The notes: generated by a model from the sequence alone, not told the origin. DNA of 44,183 bases from SYFI01 sp046095485 (GCA_046095485.1 JBJTJN010000003.1:1-44183), one strand, 5' to 3'. Positions 7,979 through 16,349 are shown, numbered from the stretch's first letter. Program-made: numbers and translations.

Positions 7979-8779
7979 ATGGATATCTCGGGAAAGCACG
8001 TGGTGATCACCGGGGCCTCGCGCGGGGGGGGCGCGGCGCTGGCCGACGAGTTCGCGGCGAAGGGCGCGCGCGTGACGCTCGTGGCGCGCAGCGTCGATGC
8101 CCTGGCCGCGGTGGCAGAGCGCACCGGCGGCAACGCGGTGCCCGCCGACCTGGCCGACCCCGCGCAGGTGGACGGGCTCATCGGTCGCATCGAGTTGGAG
8201 CACGGGCCGGTGGACGTGCTGGTGAACAACGCCGGCATCGACCTGACCGGGGCGTTCACCGACATGCCCATGGGCGACATCCAGCGCATGGTGATGCTGA
8301 ACGCCATCACGGTGGCCGAGCTCACCCGCCAGGTGCTGCCGGGCATGATCGCCCGTGGCGGCGGCCACGTGGTGCAGGTGTCGTCGATGGCCGGCACCGG
8401 AACCTTCCCGGGCATCTCGGTGTACGGCGGCACCAAGGCGTTCGTCACGCACATGACCGCCGGGGTGCGGCTCGAGATGAAGGGGCTGCCCATCGGGCTG
8501 ACGGTGGTGGAGACCGGCCTCATCACGCCCACGGAGATGGCCGACTCGGTGCTGTCGTACCCACCCACCGAGGCATCGTTCAAGCGCTTCTACCGCCTGC
8601 TGCTGCTGGCCGATGCCGACGTGGTGAAGGTGGCCCGCAAGACCGTGCGCGCGGTGGAGAAGAACAAGCGCACCGTGCGCATGCCGGCCCGTGCCTTCCT
8701 GTTCCCCATGCTCACCAACCTTCCGCGGCGCATGGTGGAGATGTTCCTGGTGGGCGTGCCCCGCCGGGCGGACGGCTAG
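7979..8779 (+). CDS. Short-chain dehydrogenase/reductase
   Basis: The 266-residue protein is a classical SDR: nucleotide-binding TGASRGGG (residues 11-18), NNAG (83-86), a catalytic Asn near 109, Ser136, and Tyr149/Lys153 in YGGTK. The usual TGxxxGIG has Gly for Ile at position 17; this part is encoded by an eight-base G run (8024-8031), so the base count there deserves checking, although the frame is intact on both sides. The C-terminal 50 residues are basic and hydrophobic (RMPARAFLFPMLTNLPRRM), as in SDRs that associate with membranes. Substrate unknown. It precedes a methyltransferase on the same strand, 82 bases apart. Confidence 0.9.
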   Translation: MDISGKHVVITGASRGGGAALADEFAAKGARVTLVARSVDALAAVAERTGGNAVPADLADPAQVDGLIGRIELEHGPVDVLVNNAGIDLTGAFTDMPMGDIQRMVMLNAITVAELTRQVLPGMIARGGGHVVQVSSMAGTGTFPGISVYGGTKAFVTHMTAGVRLEMKGLPIGLTVVETGLITPTEMADSVLSYPPTEASFKRFYRLLLLADADVVKVARKTVRAVEKNKRTVRMPARAFLFPMLTNLPRRMVEMFLVGVPRRADG

Positions 8780-8861
8780 CCGGCGACGCACGGTCCGGCA
8801 CACCCCGCCTGCTTCCCTGGCGCTGGGGCGCCGGAGGCCCGGCTCGGGGACAATCCCCCGC

Positions 8862-9665
8862 ATGTCCACCCAACGTCGTGACACCATCGCCGGGGGCTTC
8901 ACCGAGACCGCCTCCGACTACGAGGGCGCCGTGCGCTTCAACCTCGAGGGGGCGCAGCGCCTGGTGCTCTCGATTCCCCCGGGCCGCTACGACGACGTGC
9001 TGGACGTCGGCTGCGGCAGCGGCTGGGCCGCCCAGGCGGTGATCGACCGCTTCCACCCGGCGCGGGTGACCGGCGTGGACCCGTCGGACGGGATGCTCGA
9101 GCAGTTCCAGGCGAAGGTCGGCGCCATCGACGGCGTGGACGTGTCGCTGGTGCAGGCGGGCGTGGAGGACATGCCCGTGGCGCCGGAGTCGTTCGACCTG
9201 GTGGTGTGCTCGATGGCCTACCACTGGTTCCAGCGGCGCTGGGATGCCGCCGAGGCCATGGCGCGCGCCATGCGGCCGGGCGGGGTGATCGCCATCCTGT
9301 GCTCGGGCAAGGGCGGCGAGCAGGCCTACCGCGACGTGATCGCCGACGTGGAGCCCATCAACTACGCCTGGTTGGGGGCCTTCGACGGCAACCTGCGTGA
9401 CATCGGCGAGATGGAGGGCTACCTCGTGGGCGCGGGGCTCGAGCCCATCGACATCTGGATGGAGCGCCGCGTGCGCCACGTGCCGGTGGAGCAGTACATG
9501 GAGCGCATGCGCGTGGTGGCCGGCCACATCATCGGCGACCCATCCGACCCCGATGTGGCCGCATGGCTGGGGCGGGTGGAGCAGAAGATGCGCGAGCGAT
9601 CCGGCCCGCGCGGCTGGGAGTACGACTTCGTCAAGCTCTACGCGGTGGCGCGAAAGCCGGCATGA
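8862..9665 (+). CDS. Class I SAM-dependent methyltransferase
   Basis: The 267-residue protein carries the Rossmann-fold motif I VLDVGCGSGW (about 46-55), an acidic end of strand 2 (GVDPSDGML), motif II/III near DLVVCSMAYHWF, and a post-motif RPGGVIAILCSG. This is the Methyltransf_11/UbiE-like small-molecule or lipid group; the C-terminal 110 residues, which would set substrate choice, are not recognised. ATG 8862 is preferred because an upstream extension reads as low-complexity Arg/Pro. Its stop overlaps the next start as ATGA, so it is translated together with the membrane protein downstream. Confidence 0.88.
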   Translation: MSTQRRDTIAGGFTETASDYEGAVRFNLEGAQRLVLSIPPGRYDDVLDVGCGSGWAAQAVIDRFHPARVTGVDPSDGMLEQFQAKVGAIDGVDVSLVQAGVEDMPVAPESFDLVVCSMAYHWFQRRWDAAEAMARAMRPGGVIAILCSGKGGEQAYRDVIADVEPINYAWLGAFDGNLRDIGEMEGYLVGAGLEPIDIWMERRVRHVPVEQYMERMRVVAGHIIGDPSDPDVAAWLGRVEQKMRERSGPRGWEYDFVKLYAVARKPA

Positions 9666-10330
9666 GCACGCAGGCCACCCCCCAGGATCGGCTCATGGCG
9701 CAACTGCAGACGCGCGGCGGCCGGCTGTTCATCATCGCCGCCGTGCTGATCGTGTGGCTGGTGGACTACGCGCTGTCGCACCGCCTCGTGGACAATGGCG
9801 GCATCACGGGCAGTCCGCGCGAGGCCATGCGCATCTTCGAGAACGTAAGCACCGTGGCGTTCATCGTGGTGTCGGTGGCGCTGATCGTCGCCGTGCTCAC
9901 CCGCGCGCACAAGTGGATGCCCTGGCTGGTGCTGGTGTACCTGGGCTTCTCGATCGTGCAGGTGATCGTCAACGTGGGCAGCCTGCTGGCCACGGCCCAC
10001 CTGCAGCAGAGCGGCTCCGGCCTCACCGGCCTGTGGGATGTCGGAGCGGTCTACCTGATGAGCGTGATGGTGTTCACGTTCGTCTATGCGGCGCTCGACC
10101 TGACGGTGAAGGGCGGGGCATTCGTATGGCCCGCGCGCGATGGGCAGGAGGCACCCACCCCCAACTTCATCGACTACCTCTTCATCGCCCTCAACACCAA
10201 CTCCACCTACGGCCCCACCAGCGAGGTGGTGATGTCGCGGCGCACCAAGCTGTTGATGGCGCTGCAGGTGATCCTGGCTATCGTCATGCTGGCGGTGCTG
10301 ATCGCGCGCTCGGTGGTGGCGACGGGCTGA
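9662..10330 (+). CDS. DUF1345-like membrane protein
   Basis: This 222-residue protein has about five membrane segments. The last pair encloses a pore-loop-like stretch: FIDYLFIALNTNSTYGPTS followed by a basic SRRTK and a final helix, which resembles the two-helix ion-channel fold, but the K+ filter TVGYG is absent. The pattern fits DUF1345. Function unknown; an ion-conducting role is only a possibility. It is coupled to the methyltransferase by a 4-base overlap and its 3' end runs 47 bases into the convergent transporter gene, so the two coding ends share DNA on opposite strands. Confidence 0.65.
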   Translation: MSTQATPQDRLMAQLQTRGGRLFIIAAVLIVWLVDYALSHRLVDNGGITGSPREAMRIFENVSTVAFIVVSVALIVAVLTRAHKWMPWLVLVYLGFSIVQVIVNVGSLLATAHLQQSGSGLTGLWDVGAVYLMSVMVFTFVYAALDLTVKGGAFVWPARDGQEAPTPNFIDYLFIALNTNSTYGPTSEVVMSRRTKLLMALQVILAIVMLAVLIARSVVATG

Positions 10331-11186
10331 CCGACGGTTGCGCCGCCTCCATGCGCGCCGCCTGGCGGGCGATGACCACGAGCCCGGTGAGCATGGCCAC
10401 CACGGCGCCCGCGACGGCGACGCCGTGCCATCCGCCCACCTCCACCGTGCCGCCCAGCACGAGGATGCCGATGAACGCCGCGGTGATGGGCGGCAGCACC
10501 ACCGTGGCAGGCAGCGACAGGGTGATGGCGCCCGCCTGGAAGGCGGCCTGCTGCAGCACGAAGGCAATGAGGCCGAGGATCAGCACCGCGTACAGCTTCC
10601 AGTTGCCGAGCTCCTGCCACATGCCGTCGCTGAGATCGATAGTAACGGCCTTGGTGAACGACGCCTGCGCCCCGAACAGGATGCCCGAGGCCACTCCCAG
10701 GCTGATGGCACGGGCCGGCCCCGTCCGCCTGTAGGACCACCAGGCTACGAGCGCCACGATGGGCGCGACGACCAGCGCCGCCATGAGCCACCGCAGCGAC
10801 GAGGCGTCGCCCACGGTGCCCGATGGGTCACCCACCACGAGGAACGTGGCGAGGCCACCCACCAGGCAGAGCGCAGCCACCCAGATGGTGGTGGGCAGCC
10901 GATGGTGAGCCCAGACGGCCCCGAACCCCAGGGCGAACAGCAGCGAGGTGGAGATGACCGGCTCCACGACCAGCAGGTCGCCGAGGTCGAGCGCCCAGGT
11001 GTGGGTGGCGAACCCCACCATGTTGGCGCCGAAGGCGATGAGCCACAGGGGGTGGCGCACCAACTGCCCGATGAGGTGGATGGTGCCGCCGGAGTCGAGG
11101 GGCACCGACGACGCCACGCGCTGCTGCGCTACCGATCCCCACCCCGTGATGGCGGCCGATGCCAGTGCGATGAGGATTGCCAGCAC
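10284..11186 (-). CDS. DMT/EamA-type transporter
   Basis: The 300-residue protein is almost entirely hydrophobic with nine or ten helices in two similar halves, as in drug/metabolite transporters of the EamA type; the second half begins near ARAISLGVASGILFGAQASF. Residues 1-35 include an early helix with GWGSVAQQRVAS. A Pro/Ser-rich tail closes the protein. The substrate cannot be read from the sequence. The gene is monocistronic, convergent with and overlapping the DUF1345-like gene. Confidence 0.8.
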   Translation of the reverse strand: MLAILIALASAAITGWGSVAQQRVASSVPLDSGGTIHLIGQLVRHPLWLIAFGANMVGFATHTWALDLGDLLVVEPVISTSLLFALGFGAVWAHHRLPTTIWVAALCLVGGLATFLVVGDPSGTVGDASSLRWLMAALVVAPIVALVAWWSYRRTGPARAISLGVASGILFGAQASFTKAVTIDLSDGMWQELGNWKLYAVLILGLIAFVLQQAAFQAGAITLSLPATVVLPPITAAFIGILVLGGTVEVGGWHGVAVAGAVVAMLTGLVVIARQAARMEAAQPSVSPSPPPSARSAPPA

Positions 11187-11294
11187 GTGGCCACTCTAAG
11201 GGCGGCCCCCACGGCGAGGTCGCGCCGTAGGCACCCCTCCGTCGCCGGGCCCCGCAGTGTGGTGGAATCATGAGGTAATCCTCGAAGGAGCCAC

Positions 11295-13325
11295 ATGAGC
11301 ACCCGCCGTCAGTTCCTCAAGAAGGGCGCCATCGGCGCCGGCGCCGTCGCCGCCGCGACCACCGCCGGCAAGGTGGCCACCAGCGCCGCCCAGGCCGCCG
11401 CGCTCACCTCGCTGCAGGGCATGAACATGATCCTGTTCATGACCGACCAGGAGGGGGCCACCGAGCACTTCCCGACCGATTGGACGAAGGAGAACCTGCC
11501 GGGGCTCACGGCGCTGCAGCGCCACGGCATCACCTTCACGCACGCGTACACCAACGCCTGCATGTGCTCGCCGGCCCGCAGCACGCTGATGAGCGGGTTC
11601 CTGCCCGCCCAGCACGGCGTGAAGTACACGCTCGAGGAGGACATGCCCTCGCCGCAGTACCCGCAGGTGGAACTGCCCACGCCGCCCACCATGCAGAACC
11701 TCGCCACCATCGCCGAGGCCGCGGGCTACAACGTGGTCTACAAGGGCAAGTGGCACTGCAGCAAGCCCGCCGCGGCCGACTTCGTGTGGACTCCGCAGGA
11801 CCTCGCGACGTACGGCTGGAACCGCTGGAACCCCCAGGATGCCGGCGCCGACCAGTCGATTCCCGAGATGGGCGGCGGCCTGGCCAACAACGACGGCCGC
11901 TACATGACCTCGGTGGGCAACTACCAGGACTCCTCCGAGGGCGTGCTGCAGTTCATCACGCAGGTGGCAGCCACCATGCAGCCGTTCTTCCTCGTCATCT
12001 CGATCGTGAATCCGCACGACGTGCTGGCCTACCCGAGCAAGCACGGGCAGGCGGGCTATAGCCCCAACTGGCTCGAGGGAGACATCGGCCTGCCGGCAAC
12101 GGTGGATGAGTCGCTCAGCACCAAGCCCACCGCGCAGCGGCTGTTCCTGCAGCTGTCCAAGGGGCTCGGGCCGCTCCGGAACGATCGCATGAAGCGCAAC
12201 TACCGGAACTTCTACGGGAACCTCATCAGGGCGTCGGACCAGTACCTGGTGGACACCCTCGCCGCGCTGAAGTCGGTAGCCACCCAGAACGGCGCGAGCA
12301 ACCTGCTCAACGACAGCGTCATCGTGCGCACCGCCGACCATGGCGAGATGGGCCTGGCCCACGGCGGCCAGCGCCAGAAGAACTTCATGATGTACGAGGA
12401 GGCCACCAATATCCCGCTGGTGTTCTCGAACCCCATCCTCTGGAAGCGGGGTCGCACCAACAATGCGCTGATCTCGCACGTGGACTTCGTGCCCACCGTG
12501 GCGTCGCTGCTCGGAACGCCCGCCAGCGCGAGGTCGGCCTGGCAGGGCAGGGATTACTCATCCCTCGTGCTCGGCGCCAGCCGCACGCCGGTGCAGGACT
12601 ACGTGGTGTTCACCTACGACGACTGGCAGGCGGGCCAGAAGAGCGGGCCGTACATCCCGCCGCCGCAGCACCTGGTGGGCATCCGCGAGCGCAACTGGAA
12701 GATCTGCCTCTACTACGACGCAAGCGGCAAGGTGCCGGGTCAGTGGGAGATGTACGACCTCAAGACCGACCCGCTCGAGCAGCGCAACCTGGCGTGGCCG
12801 GGCACCAAGCGCACGCCGGCGCAGGAGAAGCAGTTCCGCCGGCTGCAGGCCAAGCTGGTCGCGGTGTGGAACACACGCCTGCAGCCTCTTTCGGGCGCGG
12901 CCGTGCCCTTCCCTGTGCGGGTGGGTCCGGTCAACGTGCAGATCAAGGGCCCCACGAAGACCGTCAACACGAATGGCAACGTCATCACCGACCAGGGCAC
13001 GGTGACCGGAACGCCCATCGGATCGGGAGACATCACCATGGTGTTCACGCTCAACCCGGTCACCTCGGTGGCCACGGCGCAGTTCACGATCACCAACGCG
13101 CAGGGTGCGATCAACGGCACGGTCAACTCCAAGTACACGCGCGACGGCGCCACGCTCAGGTTCAAGGGCACCGCGCGATTCACCGAGGGCACCGGTGCCT
13201 ACGCGGGCATCAACGGGCCTCCGATGGAGTACCTCGACGTGCACACCCTCACCGGGCAGAAGGGCCAGATCGCCTTCGTCGGATCGGCCAGCCTGCCGGC
13301 CGCGCCCCAGGGGACGACATCATGA
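11295..13325 (+). CDS. Tat-exported sulfatase with C-terminal barrel-like domain
   Basis: The 676-residue protein begins with a twin-arginine signal (RRQFLKKG, then an Ala-rich core). The sulfatase domain has the metal-site segment ILFMTDQE (about 46-53), the formylglycine motif CSPAR with Cys91, NPHD, and TADHGEMG. The Cys-type motif means a formylglycine-generating enzyme is needed for activity. Residues about 535-670 form a separate beta-rich domain (VNVQIKGPTKTVNTNG onward, ending with a GTGAYAGINGP turn), similar in style to the repeats in the secreted protein at 16356. A strong GAAGGAG lies four bases before the ATG. The substrate is unknown; location should be outside the membrane. It ends 37 bases from the convergent B12-operon gene. 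Confidence 0.9.
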   Translation: MSTRRQFLKKGAIGAGAVAAATTAGKVATSAAQAAALTSLQGMNMILFMTDQEGATEHFPTDWTKENLPGLTALQRHGITFTHAYTNACMCSPARSTLMSGFLPAQHGVKYTLEEDMPSPQYPQVELPTPPTMQNLATIAEAAGYNVVYKGKWHCSKPAAADFVWTPQDLATYGWNRWNPQDAGADQSIPEMGGGLANNDGRYMTSVGNYQDSSEGVLQFITQVAATMQPFFLVISIVNPHDVLAYPSKHGQAGYSPNWLEGDIGLPATVDESLSTKPTAQRLFLQLSKGLGPLRNDRMKRNYRNFYGNLIRASDQYLVDTLAALKSVATQNGASNLLNDSVIVRTADHGEMGLAHGGQRQKNFMMYEEATNIPLVFSNPILWKRGRTNNALISHVDFVPTVASLLGTPASARSAWQGRDYSSLVLGASRTPVQDYVVFTYDDWQAGQKSGPYIPPPQHLVGIRERNWKICLYYDASGKVPGQWEMYDLKTDPLEQRNLAWPGTKRTPAQEKQFRRLQAKLVAVWNTRLQPLSGAAVPFPVRVGPVNVQIKGPTKTVNTNGNVITDQGTVTGTPIGSGDITMVFTLNPVTSVATAQFTITNAQGAINGTVNSKYTRDGATLRFKGTARFTEGTGAYAGINGPPMEYLDVHTLTGQKGQIAFVGSASLPAAPQGTTS

Positions 13326-13362
13326 TCGCGGCGCCGATCGCGCGCCGCCGTGACGCGCGCGC

Positions 13363-14244
13363 CTAGCCGGGCCTGAGGCCCCTCGCCAGCGAAACGCCGG
13401 CGAGGGGCGGCACCGACTCGCTGGTGGCCAGCAGGCGGCTCTCGGGCTGCGCCTTTGTGAACGCGATGGCGCCCGAACGTTGCTGCAGCGATCGGATGAG
13501 GGCGAGGGGACCCGCGGCGGAGCCCCCGCAGGCGATGTCGGATCGCGCCACGAGCGCCGTGGAGTTGGCGCTGGGCGGGGATCCCGGGTAGGCGGTCCAC
13601 CCGCCACCGGTGCGCTGCGTGGCAATCCAGGCGCGGGCGCGGCGCATGGGCGCCGCCGAGCACGGGGTGCCGGCGGCGCTGAGCGCCACCACCGACAGCG
13701 CGGTGCTGTCGATGTCGGGCCCTGCGGATGCGTCGAGGCCCAGGTTCCAGCCGTCGGGTGATGCCAGGGCGATGAGCGCGCTCGCTGCGGCACCGGGCAC
13801 CCGTCCCGTGGCGGCGCGCAGCGCCAGCATGGCCAGCCCTTGGTCGAAGGCCGTGCGGCCGTAGCGGCCGGGGGACGACTGCTGCGACTGCAGGCGGGTG
13901 AGGTAGTCGGTGCCGCCGAGGCGCCGCGGGTTGCCGCCCGCGGCCATCACCCCGAGCACCACCTTCGCGGTGCGCCCGGCCTCGGTGGCATAGCCCGGGG
14001 CGGCCTTGGCCAGCGCGGCCAGCCGTGGCGCAAGGGCCTTGGGCGCGGTGCCGGTGATGCGCATGGCCACCATCACGTCGGCCTGCTGGCCCGCCGGCAT
14101 GGCGCCGGGCTGCTTCCCGGCCAGCCATGCGGCGGCGCGGTCAGCCGCCGTGGATGCCACGCCCGCAGGCGCCGCCACGAGGGCGACGCCTGCGAGGAGG
14201 CCGAGGGAGAGGCCGATGGAACGCCCGCGACCCATGATGCTCAC
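13363..14244 (-). CDS. Secreted alpha/alpha-barrel protein, intrinsic-factor alpha-like
   Basis: The 293-residue protein has a signal peptide (SIGLSLGLLAGVALVAAPAG) and then an all-helical repeat domain of the prenyltransferase/squalene-cyclase/intrinsic-factor alpha type: helix pairs with conserved turns such as GRTAFDQGLAMLALRAATG, DIDSTALSVVALSAAG, and WIATQRTGGGW followed by SANSTALVARSDIACGG. Animal intrinsic factor and transcobalamin bind B12 between exactly such an alpha-barrel and a DUF4430-like beta domain. The two cysteines (in GTPCS and IACGG) could form a disulfide. The GTG start overlaps the stop of the upstream DUF4430 gene (GTGA) and lies under the same cobalamin riboswitch. 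B12 binding is inferred from fold and context; no enzyme active-site motif of a cyclase is seen. Confidence 0.72.
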   Translation of the reverse strand: MSIMGRGRSIGLSLGLLAGVALVAAPAGVASTAADRAAAWLAGKQPGAMPAGQQADVMVAMRITGTAPKALAPRLAALAKAAPGYATEAGRTAKVVLGVMAAGGNPRRLGGTDYLTRLQSQQSSPGRYGRTAFDQGLAMLALRAATGRVPGAAASALIALASPDGWNLGLDASAGPDIDSTALSVVALSAAGTPCSAAPMRRARAWIATQRTGGGWTAYPGSPPSANSTALVARSDIACGGSAAGPLALIRSLQQRSGAIAFTKAQPESRLLATSESVPPLAGVSLARGLRPG

Positions 14245-15542
14245 CCGTCACGCCCGGTGATGCAGCTCACGAGCTCGGTGCGCACGCGTGCCGGGCTCAG
14301 GGTGGTCATCGCGTAGCCATGCCGGCGCACCGCCGAGGCCGTGCCGTCGATGCCACACCGCTCCAGGTGCGCGGTCAGGCCACGCACGCGCCGCTGGATG
14401 GCAGCGGTGTTGCGCGGGCCGCCGGTGCGAATGCCCATCAGCGACTCCCCTGGGCGGAGCGGCGCCACGTATGGCGAGCCGGACAGCCATGCGGCCTGCC
14501 ACGAGACGCCGCTGGGCAGCGCCAGCGAGCGGTCGCCATTGGCCGCGCGCGCGTTGAGGTCGGCGGCGAGGGACGACGCCAGCCTGCCCGCGGCGTCGCG
14601 GCGCTCGCGGGGCGTGAGGGACTCATCCCGGATGTCATCCGGGGAGATGGCCACCGGCGCGCGACCGCGCACCGGCATGGGCACCTCGATCGAGATCGCG
14701 CGTCCGCCGACGGTGATCGATGCCCGCACGAGTCCGACGGATGACGCGATGCTGGCGTTGGGTGCGACATCCGGCAGCCGCACGGCGAGCGGGTCCATGC
14801 CGCACTCCTCGGGCCGACCTGGGGCGAAGCCGCAGGCCCGGGCTGAGTCGCGGACGTTGCCGATGCCCCCGGGGTGCGGTGCGCTGGCGACGACGTCGCT
14901 CCAGCCGGGCACGCTCGTGAGGGTGGCCGTGCCGTCTTCCCCGGTCGTCACGGTCTGGCCGGCGTAGGTGACGGTGACGGCGCTGCCCGCCGCGCGCACG
15001 GCGTTGTCGTCGTAGCGGTCGACGCGGATGCTGAAGGCCTCGCCAACGGCCCGGGGGACGATGGGCGCCACCACGTCGAGCTCGGAATCGGGTACGCCGT
15101 AGACGCTTGGCATCCAGAGGATGGTGTCGCCGGGGCTGATCACTACGTCGTCGCTGCCCACGGAGGTCCTGCGATGGTTGACCTTGAGTTTCCACGACCA
15201 CGACCAGTTGAGCGGCGAGGACACGGGACCGATGCGCGTGATCAGCGCGCTCGGGGTTCCGAAGTTGTAGACGCGGAACCCGATGGACACCCCCGCTGCC
15301 TCGGCGGCGCGCACGAGGAAGGACGTCCCCCGGTTGTTGGGCACGATCGTGGTCTCCCCGTCGATTGGGTCGACGAGGGTGGCGGTGCCGCCGGTCGGAA
15401 CGTTGGCTGAGCGCTCGGCCAGCACGGTGCCGTCCGGGCCCTCCGCCCTGATGCTGGCGGCGTCGCTGGCGAGCACGGTCGCCGGCGACGCGAGAAGGGC
15501 CGCGCAGGCCGCAGCCCACGCGAAGCGTGCATCAATCGTCAC
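14241..15542 (-). CDS. Secreted DUF4430 (intrinsic-factor beta-like) protein under B12 riboswitch
   Basis: The 433-residue protein starts at GTG 15542, preceded by AGAGGG; longer in-frame starts would lie inside the riboswitch. A signal peptide ends near ATVLAS. Residues about 31-145 match DUF4430, the transcobalamin/intrinsic-factor C-terminal-like fold: VYNFGTPSALITRIG, NWSWSWKLKVN with HRRTSVG, and SPGDTILW, a set of aromatic and Gly positions typical of the family. Residues about 155-240 look like an Ig-like or carboxypeptidase-regulatory-like domain (AGQTVTTGEDGTATLTSVPG). The last 190 residues are not recognised; they include four cysteines in total with the middle part. No sortase or membrane anchor is visible, so it may be free or attached by a partner. 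Role in B12 capture is inferred from riboswitch, fold and coupled partner. Confidence 0.8.
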   Translation of the reverse strand: MTIDARFAWAAACAALLASPATVLASDAASIRAEGPDGTVLAERSANVPTGGTATLVDPIDGETTIVPNNRGTSFLVRAAEAAGVSIGFRVYNFGTPSALITRIGPVSSPLNWSWSWKLKVNHRRTSVGSDDVVISPGDTILWMPSVYGVPDSELDVVAPIVPRAVGEAFSIRVDRYDDNAVRAAGSAVTVTYAGQTVTTGEDGTATLTSVPGWSDVVASAPHPGGIGNVRDSARACGFAPGRPEECGMDPLAVRLPDVAPNASIASSVGLVRASITVGGRAISIEVPMPVRGRAPVAISPDDIRDESLTPRERRDAAGRLASSLAADLNARAANGDRSLALPSGVSWQAAWLSGSPYVAPLRPGESLMGIRTGGPRNTAAIQRRVRGLTAHLERCGIDGTASAVRRHGYAMTTLSPARVRTELVSCITGRDG

Positions 15543-15576
15543 TGATCCCTCTTTCCTCGGAGGTGATTGTTTCCGT

Positions 15577-15751
15577 GACGGAGCGGCGGCTGGTCTCCTG
15601 GCTTCCCGGTCAGGCGCGATGTGCATCACCTTCCCGGGGCGGATGCCCCAGTGGCTGGCCGAAGCCCGATGCCATCACTCCCGGGTGACAGTGGCGGGAC
15701 CGCGCCGGATTCTCACCGGCTTCCCACTTAGCGCCCCTGAGGGCGACCGTC
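15577..15751 (-). ncRNA. Cobalamin (B12) riboswitch
   Basis: On the minus strand the conserved core is clear: GGGAAGCCGGTGAGAATCC, then CGGTCCCGCCACTGTCACCC with the B12 box GCCACTGT (15688-15695), and further on CAGGAGACC (15592-15600) followed by GCC. A closing P1 helix GACGG/CCGTC can be formed by 15747-15751 and 15577-15581. It lies 35 bases before the DUF4430 gene start. Downstream, CCTC at 15560-15563 can pair with the GAGG of the ribosome-binding site at 15548-15551, suggesting control of translation by adenosyl- or other cobalamin; the switch direction (off with ligand) is expected from the class, not shown. Confidence 0.95.
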
Positions 15752-15767
15752 GTCCGATTGCGAGCGA

Positions 15768-15773
15768 ACTCTA
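15768..15773 (-). promoter_or_regulatory. Candidate -10 box for the riboswitch transcript
   Basis: TAGAGT lies 17 bases before the 5' side of riboswitch helix P1, at a distance that would start the RNA just before it. Single motif, no -35 recognised. Confidence 0.35.
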
Positions 15774-15848
15774 GAGGGCGCGTCCGGATGTCGCCCTGGG
15801 CGGATTCATCCTCGGGCACCGAGCGCGCCTACGCCCGATTCGGCGGGG

Positions 15849-16253
15849 TCAGCGCGCGGCGTCGAGGGCCACCACGAGCTCCCGCACGCGGCGGTCGATC
15901 TCGTTGCGCGTCACCCGCACGGCGTCGATGTCCTGTCCCTTGGGATCGGGCAGGTCCCAGTCGAGGTAGCGCTTGCCCGGCACATAGGGGCAGGTGTCGC
16001 CGCAGCCCATGGTCACCACCACGTCTGCACGCTCGGCCAGGGCGTCGTCCAGCCGCTGGGGCCGGCGGTCGCTGATGTCGATCCCCACTTCGCGCATCAC
16101 CTCAACAACCTCGGGATGCACGCTGCCCGATGGGTCGGCGATGCTGCCCGCGGAGTCGCTGGTGTGGCGTCCGTCCGCGGCGCGGTCGAAAAGCGCGCGG
16201 CTCATCTGCGAGCGGCCGGCGTTGTGAAGGCAGACGAACAGCACGTGCGCCAT
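15849..16253 (-). CDS. arsC: Arsenate reductase, LMW-phosphatase (thioredoxin) type
   Basis: The 134-residue protein has the nucleophile loop VCLHNAGRSQ with Cys8, the second and third cysteines in MGCGDTCP (Cys84, Cys88) that relay the disulfide in thioredoxin-coupled ArsC, and the general-acid loop DLPDPKG. It reduces arsenate to arsenite in the cytosol. No arsenite exporter or ArsR gene is adjacent, so resistance would need genes elsewhere. A TAGCGT box lies 27 bases upstream of the ATG. It stands upstream of the riboswitch on the same strand, but the riboswitch has its own promoter candidate. Confidence 0.92.
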   Translation of the reverse strand: MAHVLFVCLHNAGRSQMSRALFDRAADGRHTSDSAGSIADPSGSVHPEVVEVMREVGIDISDRRPQRLDDALAERADVVVTMGCGDTCPYVPGKRYLDWDLPDPKGQDIDAVRVTRNEIDRRVRELVVALDAAR

Positions 16254-16343
16254 GGGGAACCTCGGAGTCGTTCAGATGGGACGCTAGGCGGAGGCGGGCG
16301 GGGAAGGGCCGCGCTGTTACGGGCAGGCGCCCGCGGTGGCACC

Positions 16344-16349
16344 TAGCAT
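16344..16349 (+). promoter_or_regulatory. -10 box of a leaderless promoter (secreted barrel protein)
   Basis: TAGCAT lies 6 bases before the ATG at 16356, with no ribosome-binding site. Confidence 0.5.

Noticed and set aside
11268..12479. Open frame of 403 codons on the minus strand
   Set aside because: Antisense to the sulfatase, whose active-site motifs make the plus strand the coding one.
13369..13407. Two GC hairpins (GGGCC-TGA-GGCCC and CCCCTCGCC/GGCGAGGGG) as a terminator
   Set aside because: They lie inside the last codons of the barrel gene and lack a T run; possible but not supported enough to list.
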